Source: DATLOJ01 sp035536315 (lineage in GTDB: Bacteria > Actinomycetota > CADDZG01 > JAHWKV01). From it: a DNA stretch of 40,769 nt. The stretch is taken from positions 1-40,769 of the forward strand of contig DATLOJ010000021.1 of assembly GCA_035536315.1 (NCBI GenBank). Reading direction: 5' to 3'. Position numbers and translations under genes: made by a program. Within the stretch, counting starts at the first letter, position 1; each line of letters opens with the position of its first letter. The notes beneath the pieces were generated by a model. The model was not told the DNA's origin, made no database searches, and saw only the letters and a program-made list of their open reading frames with translations. Shown here piece after piece: positions 16,794 to 24,856 of the stretch.

Positions 16794-18683
16794 TTGACTG
16801 ACCGCACAGCCGACGACCCAGTCTTAGAAGCAAGACAATCAAGTGGTGGGCCTCGATGGCTCAAACGGTACCCGCCGCTGGTCATGTTCATTCTGGCGAT
16901 CCTCATCGCAGCGCTGGTGCTTCCCTCGGCTCTGAATCTCCCGCAGGCCAATCCGTCCACCGTTCTCGAGTACGCGCCTATCCCTCCCGAGGACGACGAC
17001 ATTAGCTCGAACGAGGGATCGATTTCGGAGCTAGGCCTCGGTTCCAGCACCGGACTCAGCACGGGCGCTCCGGCCCCCCCTCCCGGGCCCGCCGGAGGAA
17101 AGGGACAAAAGCCGGTCACCAAACGCTGCGTCGGCAAACCCCCCCGACAGACCGAGGACCCAAACTCCCCACCCTGTGTCCCGTTCTTCGACGGCGACAA
17201 CGGGGGCGTCACCTGGCAGGGAGTAAAGGCAGACGAGATAACGGTTCTTGTGTACGCGACTTCACATCTCTTCATAGACGAGAACCCGAGCTCGGACACC
17301 CAGGGCCAGGAGACGACTCCCCCCGCGGGGACCTACTGCGACGTGGACAAGCCCAACGCTAGCGAGGCCAACTGTGCTTCCTACAGGGGGACAGGCGCAA
17401 CAACGAGGGAACCGGACGATCACACCTTCGTCAAAATGGTTAGGGCGTATTCGCGGTACTTCAATGAGCGTTTCCAGACCTACAACCGTCACGTTCATTT
17501 CCACATCTTCTGGTCTTCCGGAACCCAGACGCCCGCTACGAGGAGGGCCGACGCCCAGGCCAACTGGGAGAGGCTGAAGCCGTTCGCAGTAATCGACGCA
17601 ACCATTTTCGGGGGCCACAACGAGGTTTACGCCGAGGCGATGGTCAAGCGGCGTGCAATGCTCTTTGGAGCCACGGCTGCAATTCCCGCCTCTTATTACC
17701 GCAAGTTCGCTCCATACATCTGGTCGTTCTGGCCAGACGTCGAGCATTGGGTGGATCAGTACGTCTCTTATGTCTGCACGAAGGTGGCCCCCTTCCCGGT
17801 TGCTCACGCGGGGGCCGGTATCGAACCCGGAGAGCGAAAGTACGCGTTCATGTGGACCACCGACCCCGAGTACCAGGGACTCCAACTTTTTGCCAGCCTT
17901 GCACGGGAAGGACTCCAGAACTGTCCAAACGGAGCAAAACTCGACGTAGTGGCTCCGAAGATCACCTACTCGAGGAATCAGTTTGCTGAGGACGCCAGTC
18001 CGGACGCCGCAACTGAAGCCGCCACGAACATAGCCACCATGCAGGATCAAGACGTAACCACGGTGCTTTGGCTCGGGGGGTACGAGACGGCGCACTCCCG
18101 TCAAGCGAGCAAAGTCGAGTATTTCCCGGAGTGGGTTGTGGCCGGCGATCAGTACAACGACACACTCGAGCACGGACAGGCTCAAGAAGATGATGTGTGG
18201 AGACATGCGTGGGTAGTCACGAACCAGTTGCGCGAGGACAAGCTCGAAGATTCCCCGTGCCGCCAGGCTTTCCGTGAGGCCGAGCCGCGCCCGACGCGGA
18301 ACACCGAGCTCGAGGCCTGCCGCGGTTACCGGTCGATATTCACTCTGTTCAAGGCCATTCAAGTGGCAGGTCCGTACCTGGCCCCGGAAACCGTCGACCA
18401 GGGACAGCACGCAATCCCCAGGGCCGCAAGCGTCAGCTCGTTCATAGCGGCGTGCTTCTACGACCCGGGCGACTACACATGCGTAAAGGATGCCCATGAG
18501 GCATGGTGGGACTCGTCCGCGCCCGACCCAACCGGCGCACCGGGGGTCTTCGGCTGCTACCGGATGGTGCGCGAGGGGAAGCGGTACCTTGCCGGCGAAT
18601 GGGAAGGTGGCGACGACGTTTTCCAAAACCAGTCCGACCCATGCAACACGGTCAACAGAGATCCAGCTATATCGACCGGGTAA
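16794..18683 (+). CDS. Membrane-anchored periplasmic-binding protein, LivJ-like (copy 1)
   Basis: 629 residues from the TTG at 16794, which has GGAG at 6 nt and aligns with the starts of its two paralogues; GTG 16782 is the alternative. A single N-terminal TM helix (~27-46, after RWLKRYPPL) lacks a lipobox, so the protein is tethered by an uncleaved anchor. A Gly/Ser/Pro linker leads to a Cys-bearing segment (TKRCVGKPPRQTEDPN). A two-lobe type 1 periplasmic-binding domain follows; VTTVLWLGGYE and YFPEWVVAGDQ fit Peripla_BP_6. The C-terminus has several paired Cys (CFYDPGDYTC). It probably delivers solute to the LivHM permease encoded divergently. Confidence 0.82.
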   Translation: MTDRTADDPVLEARQSSGGPRWLKRYPPLVMFILAILIAALVLPSALNLPQANPSTVLEYAPIPPEDDDISSNEGSISELGLGSSTGLSTGAPAPPPGPAGGKGQKPVTKRCVGKPPRQTEDPNSPPCVPFFDGDNGGVTWQGVKADEITVLVYATSHLFIDENPSSDTQGQETTPPAGTYCDVDKPNASEANCASYRGTGATTREPDDHTFVKMVRAYSRYFNERFQTYNRHVHFHIFWSSGTQTPATRRADAQANWERLKPFAVIDATIFGGHNEVYAEAMVKRRAMLFGATAAIPASYYRKFAPYIWSFWPDVEHWVDQYVSYVCTKVAPFPVAHAGAGIEPGERKYAFMWTTDPEYQGLQLFASLAREGLQNCPNGAKLDVVAPKITYSRNQFAEDASPDAATEAATNIATMQDQDVTTVLWLGGYETAHSRQASKVEYFPEWVVAGDQYNDTLEHGQAQEDDVWRHAWVVTNQLREDKLEDSPCRQAFREAEPRPTRNTELEACRGYRSIFTLFKAIQVAGPYLAPETVDQGQHAIPRAASVSSFIAACFYDPGDYTCVKDAHEAWWDSSAPDPTGAPGVFGCYRMVREGKRYLAGEWEGGDDVFQNQSDPCNTVNRDPAISTG

Positions 18684-18739
18684 GAGGTTGGTCACTTTAG
18701 GTATTACTAAAATTCGCCTGGGGGTAGGGTGAGCGTCAT

Positions 18740-20629
18740 ATGAGCCTCGAACCATCCGACCCGCAAGGAACCTCACAAACGGCGGCCGAGGAGCGCAAGA
18801 CTTCCCGTTGGCTAAGGCGCTATCCGCCGCTCGTCATGCTGGTGGTGGCCGTCCTGATTGCTGCTCTTGTTCTGCCTTCGGCCTTGAACCTGCCCCAGGC
18901 AAACCCTTCCACGGTTCTGGAATACGCACCCATACCGCCGGAAGACGAAGATCCTCAAACCAACGAAGGGTCGATCTCCGAGCTTGGGCTCGGTTCCAGT
19001 AGCGGGCTGAGTACGGGAGCGCCGACTCCCAACCCGCTGCCGGCAGCAAGCGGAAAGGGCCAAAAGCCAATCACAAAGCGGTGCGTGGGTAAGCCGCCGC
19101 GTCAGACGGAGGACCCAAATGCTCCCCCGTGCGTCCCGTACTTCGAGGGCGACAATGGAGGAAAGACCTGGCAGGGGGTAACAGGGGACGAAATCGTTGT
19201 CCTTATTTACGCAGACCGTTACATCTCGGGGGGGGGCAGCGCCGGCGGGGAGACCTCCCCCTCCGTTGGTTACTGCGACGTCGACAAGGCTCCCAACAGC
19301 GACCCCGGCTGCCACGCCCGCGACGGAGGCCAGGGAGTTGCCTCCAAAGGGATCGACCATTTTGAGGTCGTCGTGGCAAGGGCATTCTCTCGCTACTTCA
19401 ACGAGCGATTCCAGACCTACAACCGGCGAGTCCACGTCTGGATCTACTGGACAAACGCCAACAGCCCCGCTACGAGGAGAGCCGACGCTCAGTCGAACTG
19501 GGAACAGCTCAAGCCTTTCGCGGTTCTGCAGAGGCCGGCCTTCGGAGGGTATGACGACGTTTACACGGAGGCGGTAGTCAAGCGCCGTGCGATGGTCTTC
19601 GGAGCGCTTCTTCCACGGGCAGCCGAGTATTACCGCAAGTTCGCCCCAATGATCTGGAACTTCTGGCCGGACATCGAGCATTGGGTCGACCAGTACGTGA
19701 GCTTCATCTGTCAGGAGGTGGCCGGGAAGCCTGTGCGGTATTCCGGAAACTCAGCCGACCAGGGAAAACCACGAAAGTACGGCTTTATGCACACGACCGA
19801 CGAGAGATTTCCTGCCCTGCATCTCTTTGCCGACATGGTAAAGGCGGGAATAAGAAACTGCGAGAACGGCCAGTCGGTAGAGATTGCGGTGGATGCTTCT
19901 TTCTCCCGCCATCAATATGCGGTGGACAGTCACCCTGATGCGGTAACCGAGGCCCAAACAAACGTCGCTGAGATGCGGGAGGCCGGGGTGACCACGATCA
20001 TCTGGGCCGGTGGGTACGAGGTCGAGCACGGAAAGGCAGCGGCAAATGCCCGGCCCCCCTGGTACCCGGAAATCTTTGTTGCCGGCGATCAGTTCCACGA
20101 CACCATCGTCAACGGCCGCTTTCAGCAGCAGGATTGGTGGTCTCACGCAACGATGATGAGCAACTTTCTCCTCGAGGATAAACAGGAGGATGCCCCTTGC
20201 AGGCAGGCGTTCAAAGAGGCCGAACCGCAGGGGACCTATGAATCTCAAGCTTGTGATGTTTACCGGGATTACTTCATGCTTTTCAAAGGAATACAGGTAG
20301 CCGGCCCCCACCTTTCCCCCGAAACAATCGACCAGGGTCAGCACGCAATCCCGAGAGCTTCGAGCACCAGCCCATACGCAGCCGCCTGCTTCTTCGATCC
20401 CGGCGATTACACGTGCGTGAAAGATGCACGCGAAGGGTGGTGGGACCCGTCGGCCCCCGACCCGGATGGCGATCCCGAAGATATGGGGTGCTGGCGACTG
20501 GTCGAAGGGGGAAAGCGATACCTTGCCTGGGAATGGCCGGGGGCCGACAATGCCTTCCAAAACCGCCAGGACCCCTGCGACAACCAGGAAAGTAGCTACT
20601 ACATCAACCCCTACGGTACAGAAGGCTGA
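18740..20629 (+). CDS. Membrane-anchored periplasmic-binding protein, LivJ-like (copy 2)
   Basis: 629 residues, with the same architecture as its upstream neighbour: a TM anchor after RWLRRYPPL, a near-identical linker (SISELGLGSSSGLSTGAP), the TKRCVGKPPRQTEDPN segment, a type 1 binding domain (VTTIIWAGGYE) and a Cys-containing C-terminus (CFFDPGDYTC). The ligand-facing middle, for example the stretch after TWQGV and the NxxVHVW region, differs much more between copies than the two ends. ATG 18740 follows AGGGTGAGC. The 56-nt gap from copy 1 holds an AT-rich inverted repeat, TTTAG-GTATTA-CTAAA, that could carry an internal promoter. Confidence 0.82.
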   Translation: MSLEPSDPQGTSQTAAEERKTSRWLRRYPPLVMLVVAVLIAALVLPSALNLPQANPSTVLEYAPIPPEDEDPQTNEGSISELGLGSSSGLSTGAPTPNPLPAASGKGQKPITKRCVGKPPRQTEDPNAPPCVPYFEGDNGGKTWQGVTGDEIVVLIYADRYISGGGSAGGETSPSVGYCDVDKAPNSDPGCHARDGGQGVASKGIDHFEVVVARAFSRYFNERFQTYNRRVHVWIYWTNANSPATRRADAQSNWEQLKPFAVLQRPAFGGYDDVYTEAVVKRRAMVFGALLPRAAEYYRKFAPMIWNFWPDIEHWVDQYVSFICQEVAGKPVRYSGNSADQGKPRKYGFMHTTDERFPALHLFADMVKAGIRNCENGQSVEIAVDASFSRHQYAVDSHPDAVTEAQTNVAEMREAGVTTIIWAGGYEVEHGKAAANARPPWYPEIFVAGDQFHDTIVNGRFQQQDWWSHATMMSNFLLEDKQEDAPCRQAFKEAEPQGTYESQACDVYRDYFMLFKGIQVAGPHLSPETIDQGQHAIPRASSTSPYAAACFFDPGDYTCVKDAREGWWDPSAPDPDGDPEDMGCWRLVEGGKRYLAWEWPGADNAFQNRQDPCDNQESSYYINPYGTEG

Positions 20630-20677
20630 CGTCTACTCGGTAACTTAAACGCGGCTGAGGGTTAAACTCTTTTACTA

Positions 20678-22558
20678 ATGAGCCTCGAAGAAACTTCGGC
20701 GAAGCCCGAGGAATTCACAACCAAAAAGGAAGGGCCCCTTTGGCTGCGGCGATATCCGCCGCTGCTCATACTCGTTCTTTCGATCCTGATCGCAGCGCTC
20801 GTACTTCCTTCTGCTTTGAACCTCCCGCAGGCCAACCCCTCGACGGTCCTCGAGTACGCCCCTGTGCCGCCCGACGACGAATCCATCACATCTAACGAGG
20901 GATCGATCTCCGAGCTCGGCCTGGGATCGAGCACCGGTCTCAGCACCGGGGCGCCGGCGCCACAGAGCGGTCCGGTCGCGGGCAAGGGAACCAAACCGAT
21001 ATCGAAAAGGTGTGTCGGCAAACCCTTGCGCCAGACGGAGGACCCCAACTCACCGCCATGTGTCCCCTTTTTCGACGGAGACAACGGGGGCAAGACCTGG
21101 CAGGGAGTAACTGCTGAGGAGATAACGGTCATTCTGTACCACGACGGCTTCATAAGCGACCAGAACGAGACCGAGGGGGGAGACACCTCCGCAGGAGAGT
21201 ATTCCCCGGCCGCAGGCAACGTTTGCGATCTGGCCAAACCATCCGCGGGCCAAACGGGCTGCAACGACAGCAATAACGGTCGAGAGATGTCCGTCGTGGC
21301 TGCCGCCAGGGCTCTCTACAGATATTTCAACGAGAGGTTCCAAACGTACGGCAGGAGCGTCCACATTTATCTGTATTGGGGAGGCGCGAGGACGGCTGCC
21401 ACCCGAAGGGCTGAAGCCGCCGCTATCTGGGAGCGTTTCAAGCCCTTCGCGGTGATCGACCGGGGAGTATTCAGCGGGTTCAACGACGCCTTTGCAGAGG
21501 CGTCTGCCAAGCGCCGAGTCATGATCTTCGGTTCCTTCGGCTTTCTTGCCAACGACTTTTTCAGAAAGAACGCTCCTCACGCGTGGAGCTTCTGGCCCGA
21601 CATCGAACGCTGGGCGGACAACTACGTCAGCTACGTCTGCAACAAGGTGGTTCCCTTCAACACAACGTATGCGGGCGACGACAAACAGAGCGAGGACATG
21701 AACGGCAAGCCGCGACGTCTCGCCTTGATGTACACAACCGACCCCGGATTCCCGGGAATTCGACTCTTCAAGGAACTGGTCGAGGACGGGGTAAAGGCCT
21801 GCGGTGGAAACATTGTCGAGCACGTGGAGTTCCCCTATGCGGGTGCGAACATAGACAACCGTTGCGCCGAGCACGCTGATTGCCAGTACGGAATCGAAAA
21901 CGTAGCCAAGCTGCAGGCGGCCGATGTCACGACCGTCTTGTGGCTCGGGGGCATGGAGTCGAAGACGACCCCTGCCGCCGATCAGGCAAGGTGGTACCCA
22001 GAGTGGGTTGTGGCGGGCGACCGCCTCATAGACGACCTCCTAAACGGCAGAGCCCAGAACCCAAACGTCTGGGCGCACGCTTGGGTCCACAGTCAGCAGC
22101 TACGGGAGATTCGATTCGAGGAATCCCCCGCCCGGCAGGCATTCCGCGAGGCGGCTCCGAACGCCCGGCCGGTTCAGGAGTACTGGGCGACCACCATCTA
22201 CCGTGAGTTCTTCTCGCTGTTCAAGGCGATTCAAGTTGCCGGCCCGTTCTTGCAGCCGGAGACGGTGGATCAGGGACAGCACGCTATTCCGCGAACCTCC
22301 AGCACCGACCCGCGTACGGCAGCATGCTTTTACGATCCCGGCGATTACACCTGCGTCAAGGACGCTCAAGAGGCGTGGTGGGACTCGGACGCGCCCGATC
22401 CGAACAACGAGCCGGGCGTCCTGGGATGCTGGAGGATGGTCCACGAAGGAAAAAGGTACCTGGCGGGTGACTGGGAGAAGAAGCAAGAAGTGTTCCTGAA
22501 TCCAAACGACGTATGCAACGGCATCAAGGGAAACAGCCACAACTACGCTACGGGTTGA
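20678..22558 (+). CDS. Membrane-anchored periplasmic-binding protein, LivJ-like (copy 3)
   Basis: 626 residues, the third member of the tandem set. The anchor after LWLRRYPPL, the linker with SISELGLGSSTGLSTGAP, and the C-terminal CFYDPGDYTCVKDAQEAWW block are close to copies 1 and 2. The binding domain has VTTVLWLGGME and WYPEWVVAGDR. A Cys-rich insertion around DNRCAEHADCQYG is absent from the others. The start is ATG 20678, 48 nt after copy 2, with an AT-rich region between (GGTTAAACTC). Three binding proteins for one permease suggest a broadened or switchable substrate range. Confidence 0.82.
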   Translation: MSLEETSAKPEEFTTKKEGPLWLRRYPPLLILVLSILIAALVLPSALNLPQANPSTVLEYAPVPPDDESITSNEGSISELGLGSSTGLSTGAPAPQSGPVAGKGTKPISKRCVGKPLRQTEDPNSPPCVPFFDGDNGGKTWQGVTAEEITVILYHDGFISDQNETEGGDTSAGEYSPAAGNVCDLAKPSAGQTGCNDSNNGREMSVVAAARALYRYFNERFQTYGRSVHIYLYWGGARTAATRRAEAAAIWERFKPFAVIDRGVFSGFNDAFAEASAKRRVMIFGSFGFLANDFFRKNAPHAWSFWPDIERWADNYVSYVCNKVVPFNTTYAGDDKQSEDMNGKPRRLALMYTTDPGFPGIRLFKELVEDGVKACGGNIVEHVEFPYAGANIDNRCAEHADCQYGIENVAKLQAADVTTVLWLGGMESKTTPAADQARWYPEWVVAGDRLIDDLLNGRAQNPNVWAHAWVHSQQLREIRFEESPARQAFREAAPNARPVQEYWATTIYREFFSLFKAIQVAGPFLQPETVDQGQHAIPRTSSTDPRTAACFYDPGDYTCVKDAQEAWWDSDAPDPNNEPGVLGCWRMVHEGKRYLAGDWEKKQEVFLNPNDVCNGIKGNSHNYATG

Positions 22559-22603
22559 GGAAGGACTTAAGGACACTCGCGGCACCAGACGGGGAGGAAC
22601 TGG

Positions 22604-23464
22604 GTGACAACATCGCCTAACAGCGGTGCCAAGAGGACTCAATTCGTGAGACGACTGGTTGTTTTGGTCACCCTGGCCGCTACGGTTCTGGTCGGGCTTC
22701 CGGCGAATGCGTTCGAGCGTGAAGGGATAACTATCGGCCGCGACCAGGCGGTCGAAAAATCCTATCCCGGGATCAAAGGGGCGAATCCGTGGCTTTTGAC
22801 AACTCAGGAGCCCACCTGGACTCCAACCGTCTGTGCAGAGGTGAACTACTGCGACGTCATAGCTATCACCCTCGACCTGCCCGCCTCGATAAACGAGATT
22901 TGGGGCGTCAACATCACCGTAAGCTGGCCAAACCCCCTCAATAGGGAGGACTACGACGTTTGGCTATACGACAAGGACGAGGTGGAGGTGTCCTCTTCCT
23001 ACGCGGCAGGGGGAACGAAGGAAGACCTGAAACTGATTGAACCCGAGCTTCGGTTCTTTTACCTGGTGGTTCTCCACTACGAAGGACCCGGAGTCGACAA
23101 CTACAAAGTCAAGGTCGAATACGCAGTAACGGAGCTGGAAGATTACGCTCCACCACCGAGGCGCGGAGGGGCCGGGAGTGACGACGACTTTGCCCCCCCG
23201 GGCCAGAAGCCACGTCCAGGCCAGACGAAGGCGTTCACCCCGGGGGCTCCCGAGCCGGAGGGGGATCCAAGAGTCAAAGTCCCCGGTGCGGACGGTGACC
23301 CAGCCGAATTCGAGCTTCCGGTGGTTGCGACCAAGGGACAGTCGGCCAAGGCGGACGAAGGATCAGGAGTCCTTTGGTTCGTTCTCGGTGCAGTCTTGCT
23401 GGTCACCGGCGCAGCCGGAACGGCACTTTTCCTAAAGCGCAGATCGGCCACTCAGGCCCTTTAA
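22604..23464 (+). CDS. Exported beta-sandwich protein with C-terminal membrane anchor
   Basis: 286 residues from the GTG at 22604, which has a strong GGGGAGG. A signal peptide ends near LPANAFE. The mature domain is beta-rich and resembles PPC-like sandwiches (WGVNITVSWPNPLNREDYDVWLYD is partly conserved in its paralogue as ITLTWADPVNNNLDIYLW). A Pro/Gly-rich stalk follows, then 'KVPGADGDP', a TM helix (VLWFVLGAVLLVTGAAGTALF) and a basic LKRR tail. There is no LPxTG. It follows the three binding-protein genes after 45 nt and is probably co-transcribed. A paralogue lies at 28641-29585 on the opposite strand. Confidence 0.78.
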   Translation: MTTSPNSGAKRTQFVRRLVVLVTLAATVLVGLPANAFEREGITIGRDQAVEKSYPGIKGANPWLLTTQEPTWTPTVCAEVNYCDVIAITLDLPASINEIWGVNITVSWPNPLNREDYDVWLYDKDEVEVSSSYAAGGTKEDLKLIEPELRFFYLVVLHYEGPGVDNYKVKVEYAVTELEDYAPPPRRGGAGSDDDFAPPGQKPRPGQTKAFTPGAPEPEGDPRVKVPGADGDPAEFELPVVATKGQSAKADEGSGVLWFVLGAVLLVTGAAGTALFLKRRSATQAL

Positions 23465-23475
23465 CGCAGCAGGCC

Positions 23476-23493
23476 TGCCCCTTCCCAGGGGCA
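23476..23493. terminator. Stem-loop between convergent genes
   Basis: TGCCCCT-TCCC-AGGGGCA is a perfect 7-bp stem with a four-base loop, flanked by GGCC on both sides that could extend it. It lies in the 39-nt gap between the stops at 23464 (plus) and 23504 (minus). It lacks a T-run, so it may be a bidirectional or Rho-assisted terminator. Confidence 0.5.
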
Positions 23494-23503
23494 CTGGCCG
23501 TAG

Positions 23504-23884
23504 CTACTCCCCCAGTCTTTTGAGCTTCTCCATCGCCTGATCGAACTCGATCTCTTTCGCCGCCAGCTGGCCGAGGACTTCCTCTCTCGCCAGGTTTCTC
23601 TCGGTCTCGGGCGTTCCCCCGAGAGCGTCCACGATGTCGTCGAGTCTGCTGCGGGCCGTGTTGTATGCGACACCCAGATCAGTAGCCACCTTCTGAAGGT
23701 TGTTTCGGCTTCTCAATAGCAGCCCCACGAAGTCGAGCTGCTCGGGTGTCAGCCGGGCGATCCAGCCCATGCTGAACCGCCCCTCGATCACGACCCCACT
23801 CTCCAAAGACTCGAGCCTGGTCACAACCAACTCCGACCCGCTTGCGGGGTCCTTCGTAATCAGCGGATACAGGGCCCTTGGCAT
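23504..23884 (-). CDS. DUF2089 paralogue with all zinc-ribbon cysteines replaced
   Basis: 126 residues. The segment DPASGSELVVTRLESLESG aligns column for column with the CPxCG..L..TRL.C..CG ribbon of DUF2089, but the four Cys are Asp, Ser, Ser and Ser. The HTH part is well kept (RSRNNLQKVATDLGVAYNTARSRLDDI), and a SHOCT-like helix closes the protein (VLGQLAAKEIEFDQAMEKL). The fold therefore persists without metal. The ATG shares one base with the stop of the upstream repeat protein (TGATG), so the two are coupled. It is likely a DNA- or protein-binding regulator of the repeat-protein operon or of the divergent kinase triad. Confidence 0.82.
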   Translation of the reverse strand: MPRALYPLITKDPASGSELVVTRLESLESGVVIEGRFSMGWIARLTPEQLDFVGLLLRSRNNLQKVATDLGVAYNTARSRLDDIVDALGGTPETERNLAREEVLGQLAAKEIEFDQAMEKLKRLGE

Positions 23885-24627
23885 CAGAGTCTTTCTACAT
23901 CCTCCCCGAGCCGCAGGAGCTGTTCGTCGAGAATCTCGATGTGCTCAGATAGCTCCTCCACGGCGAGCTCGTGGTCCTCGTCATCCTGTTCTTCATCCTC
24001 GTCGCCCTCCGCGAGGGACTCCGCGAAGTCCATCACGCCGGCGTCGCGCATCGCCTTTACGTAGCTCGGGCTTATGCCGAACTTGGCCAGCTGAATAACC
24101 TGCTCGAATTCCAAATCCTCGAGGCCCGCATCCTTCAGCTCTTTCACAAAGTTGGAGCTGACTCCAAACTTGCCGAGCGCCACGATCTTGTCGAAAGACA
24201 TCTCCTCACCGAAGGTATCGCGCATCTCGACAATGTACTGAGGGGATACCCCGAACTTGCCCAACGTGATGATCTGCTCAAAGGTCAGATCCCCCAGGCC
24301 CGACTCCTTCACTTGCTTCATGTACTCCGGAGTGACTCCGAACATGCCCAGGCGGACCAATCGGTCGAAACCGGGGTTGGAGCCCACCTTCTGGCCGGAT
24401 TCTCTGAACTTGATCTTGATTCGCTCCCGGTGGCGAGGCCCCCCTACGCGGACACGGGGTGCCCAGTGGCCGGTAGCACGAATTGCCTCTACGTGGTCCC
24501 AATCCTCGTCAGGGCTCTCTTCGGGGGCCTCGTTCTCCCCCAGAGCCTCGAGCAATTTCTCTGCTTCCTCCACGTTGATGGTGCGGTCGGCCACCATCTG
24601 CAGGACCTTCAGTCTCTCAGTCGCCAT
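23884..24627 (-). CDS. Protein with four 29-residue FGV helical repeats
   Basis: About 247 residues from the second of two adjacent ATGs (24627), which has better spacing to GAGGAGG than ATG 24630. The N-terminal SHOCT-like helix (LQMVADRTINVEEAEKLLEAL) is the type that opens many DUF4097 proteins. After a linker, four tandem units begin F-[DE]-x-[IVL]-[IV]-x-L-x-K/M-F-G-[VI] and run 29, 29, 29 and about 27 residues (about 107-220). They resemble the repeats seen in some M56/BlaR1-associated proteins, probably paired helices. An acidic stretch (EGDEDEEQDDEDHE) and a coiled coil end the protein. No signal peptide or TM segment. It is probably a cytosolic protein-interaction scaffold. Confidence 0.8.
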   Translation of the reverse strand: MATERLKVLQMVADRTINVEEAEKLLEALGENEAPEESPDEDWDHVEAIRATGHWAPRVRVGGPRHRERIKIKFRESGQKVGSNPGFDRLVRLGMFGVTPEYMKQVKESGLGDLTFEQIITLGKFGVSPQYIVEMRDTFGEEMSFDKIVALGKFGVSSNFVKELKDAGLEDLEFEQVIQLAKFGISPSYVKAMRDAGVMDFAESLAEGDEDEEQDDEDHELAVEELSEHIEILDEQLLRLGEDVERL

Positions 24628-24656
24628 CATTCCTCCTCGGTTTTAGCAGCGCCGTG

Positions 24657-24686
24657 ACATTAGCCTCATGTGAAAGCATTTGTCAA
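24657..24686 (-). promoter_or_regulatory. Promoter for the repeat-protein / DUF2089 operon
   Basis: On the minus strand TTGACA (24686-24681) is a perfect -35. It is separated by 18 bp from TAATGT (24662-24657), a moderate -10, placing the start near 24650. The 229-nt gap 24628-24856 also holds the palindrome TTAGGCCTAA at 24777-24786, which could be an operator for the divergent VWA gene. No other gene is seen in it. Confidence 0.5.
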
Positions 24687-24856
24687 CACAGTTAACGAAA
24701 ATCATCAATGCGCCTGCAACTTAGTGTTAGCGTGCGTAACGCAGGATTTGGATCGCCTCGGACGGGCCAAACACACTTAGGCCTAAATCCGGTCGATTCA
24801 GGCTTCCCGCTCTTAATCTGACAAGCCCCCCGGGGCCTTATCGAAAGGAGCATCCA

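Noticed and set aside
17262..18776. A 504-codon open frame on the minus strand opposite the first binding protein
   Set aside because: It mirrors the real plus-strand gene in a GC-rich region, has no recognisable domains, and similar shadows occur opposite the other two copies.
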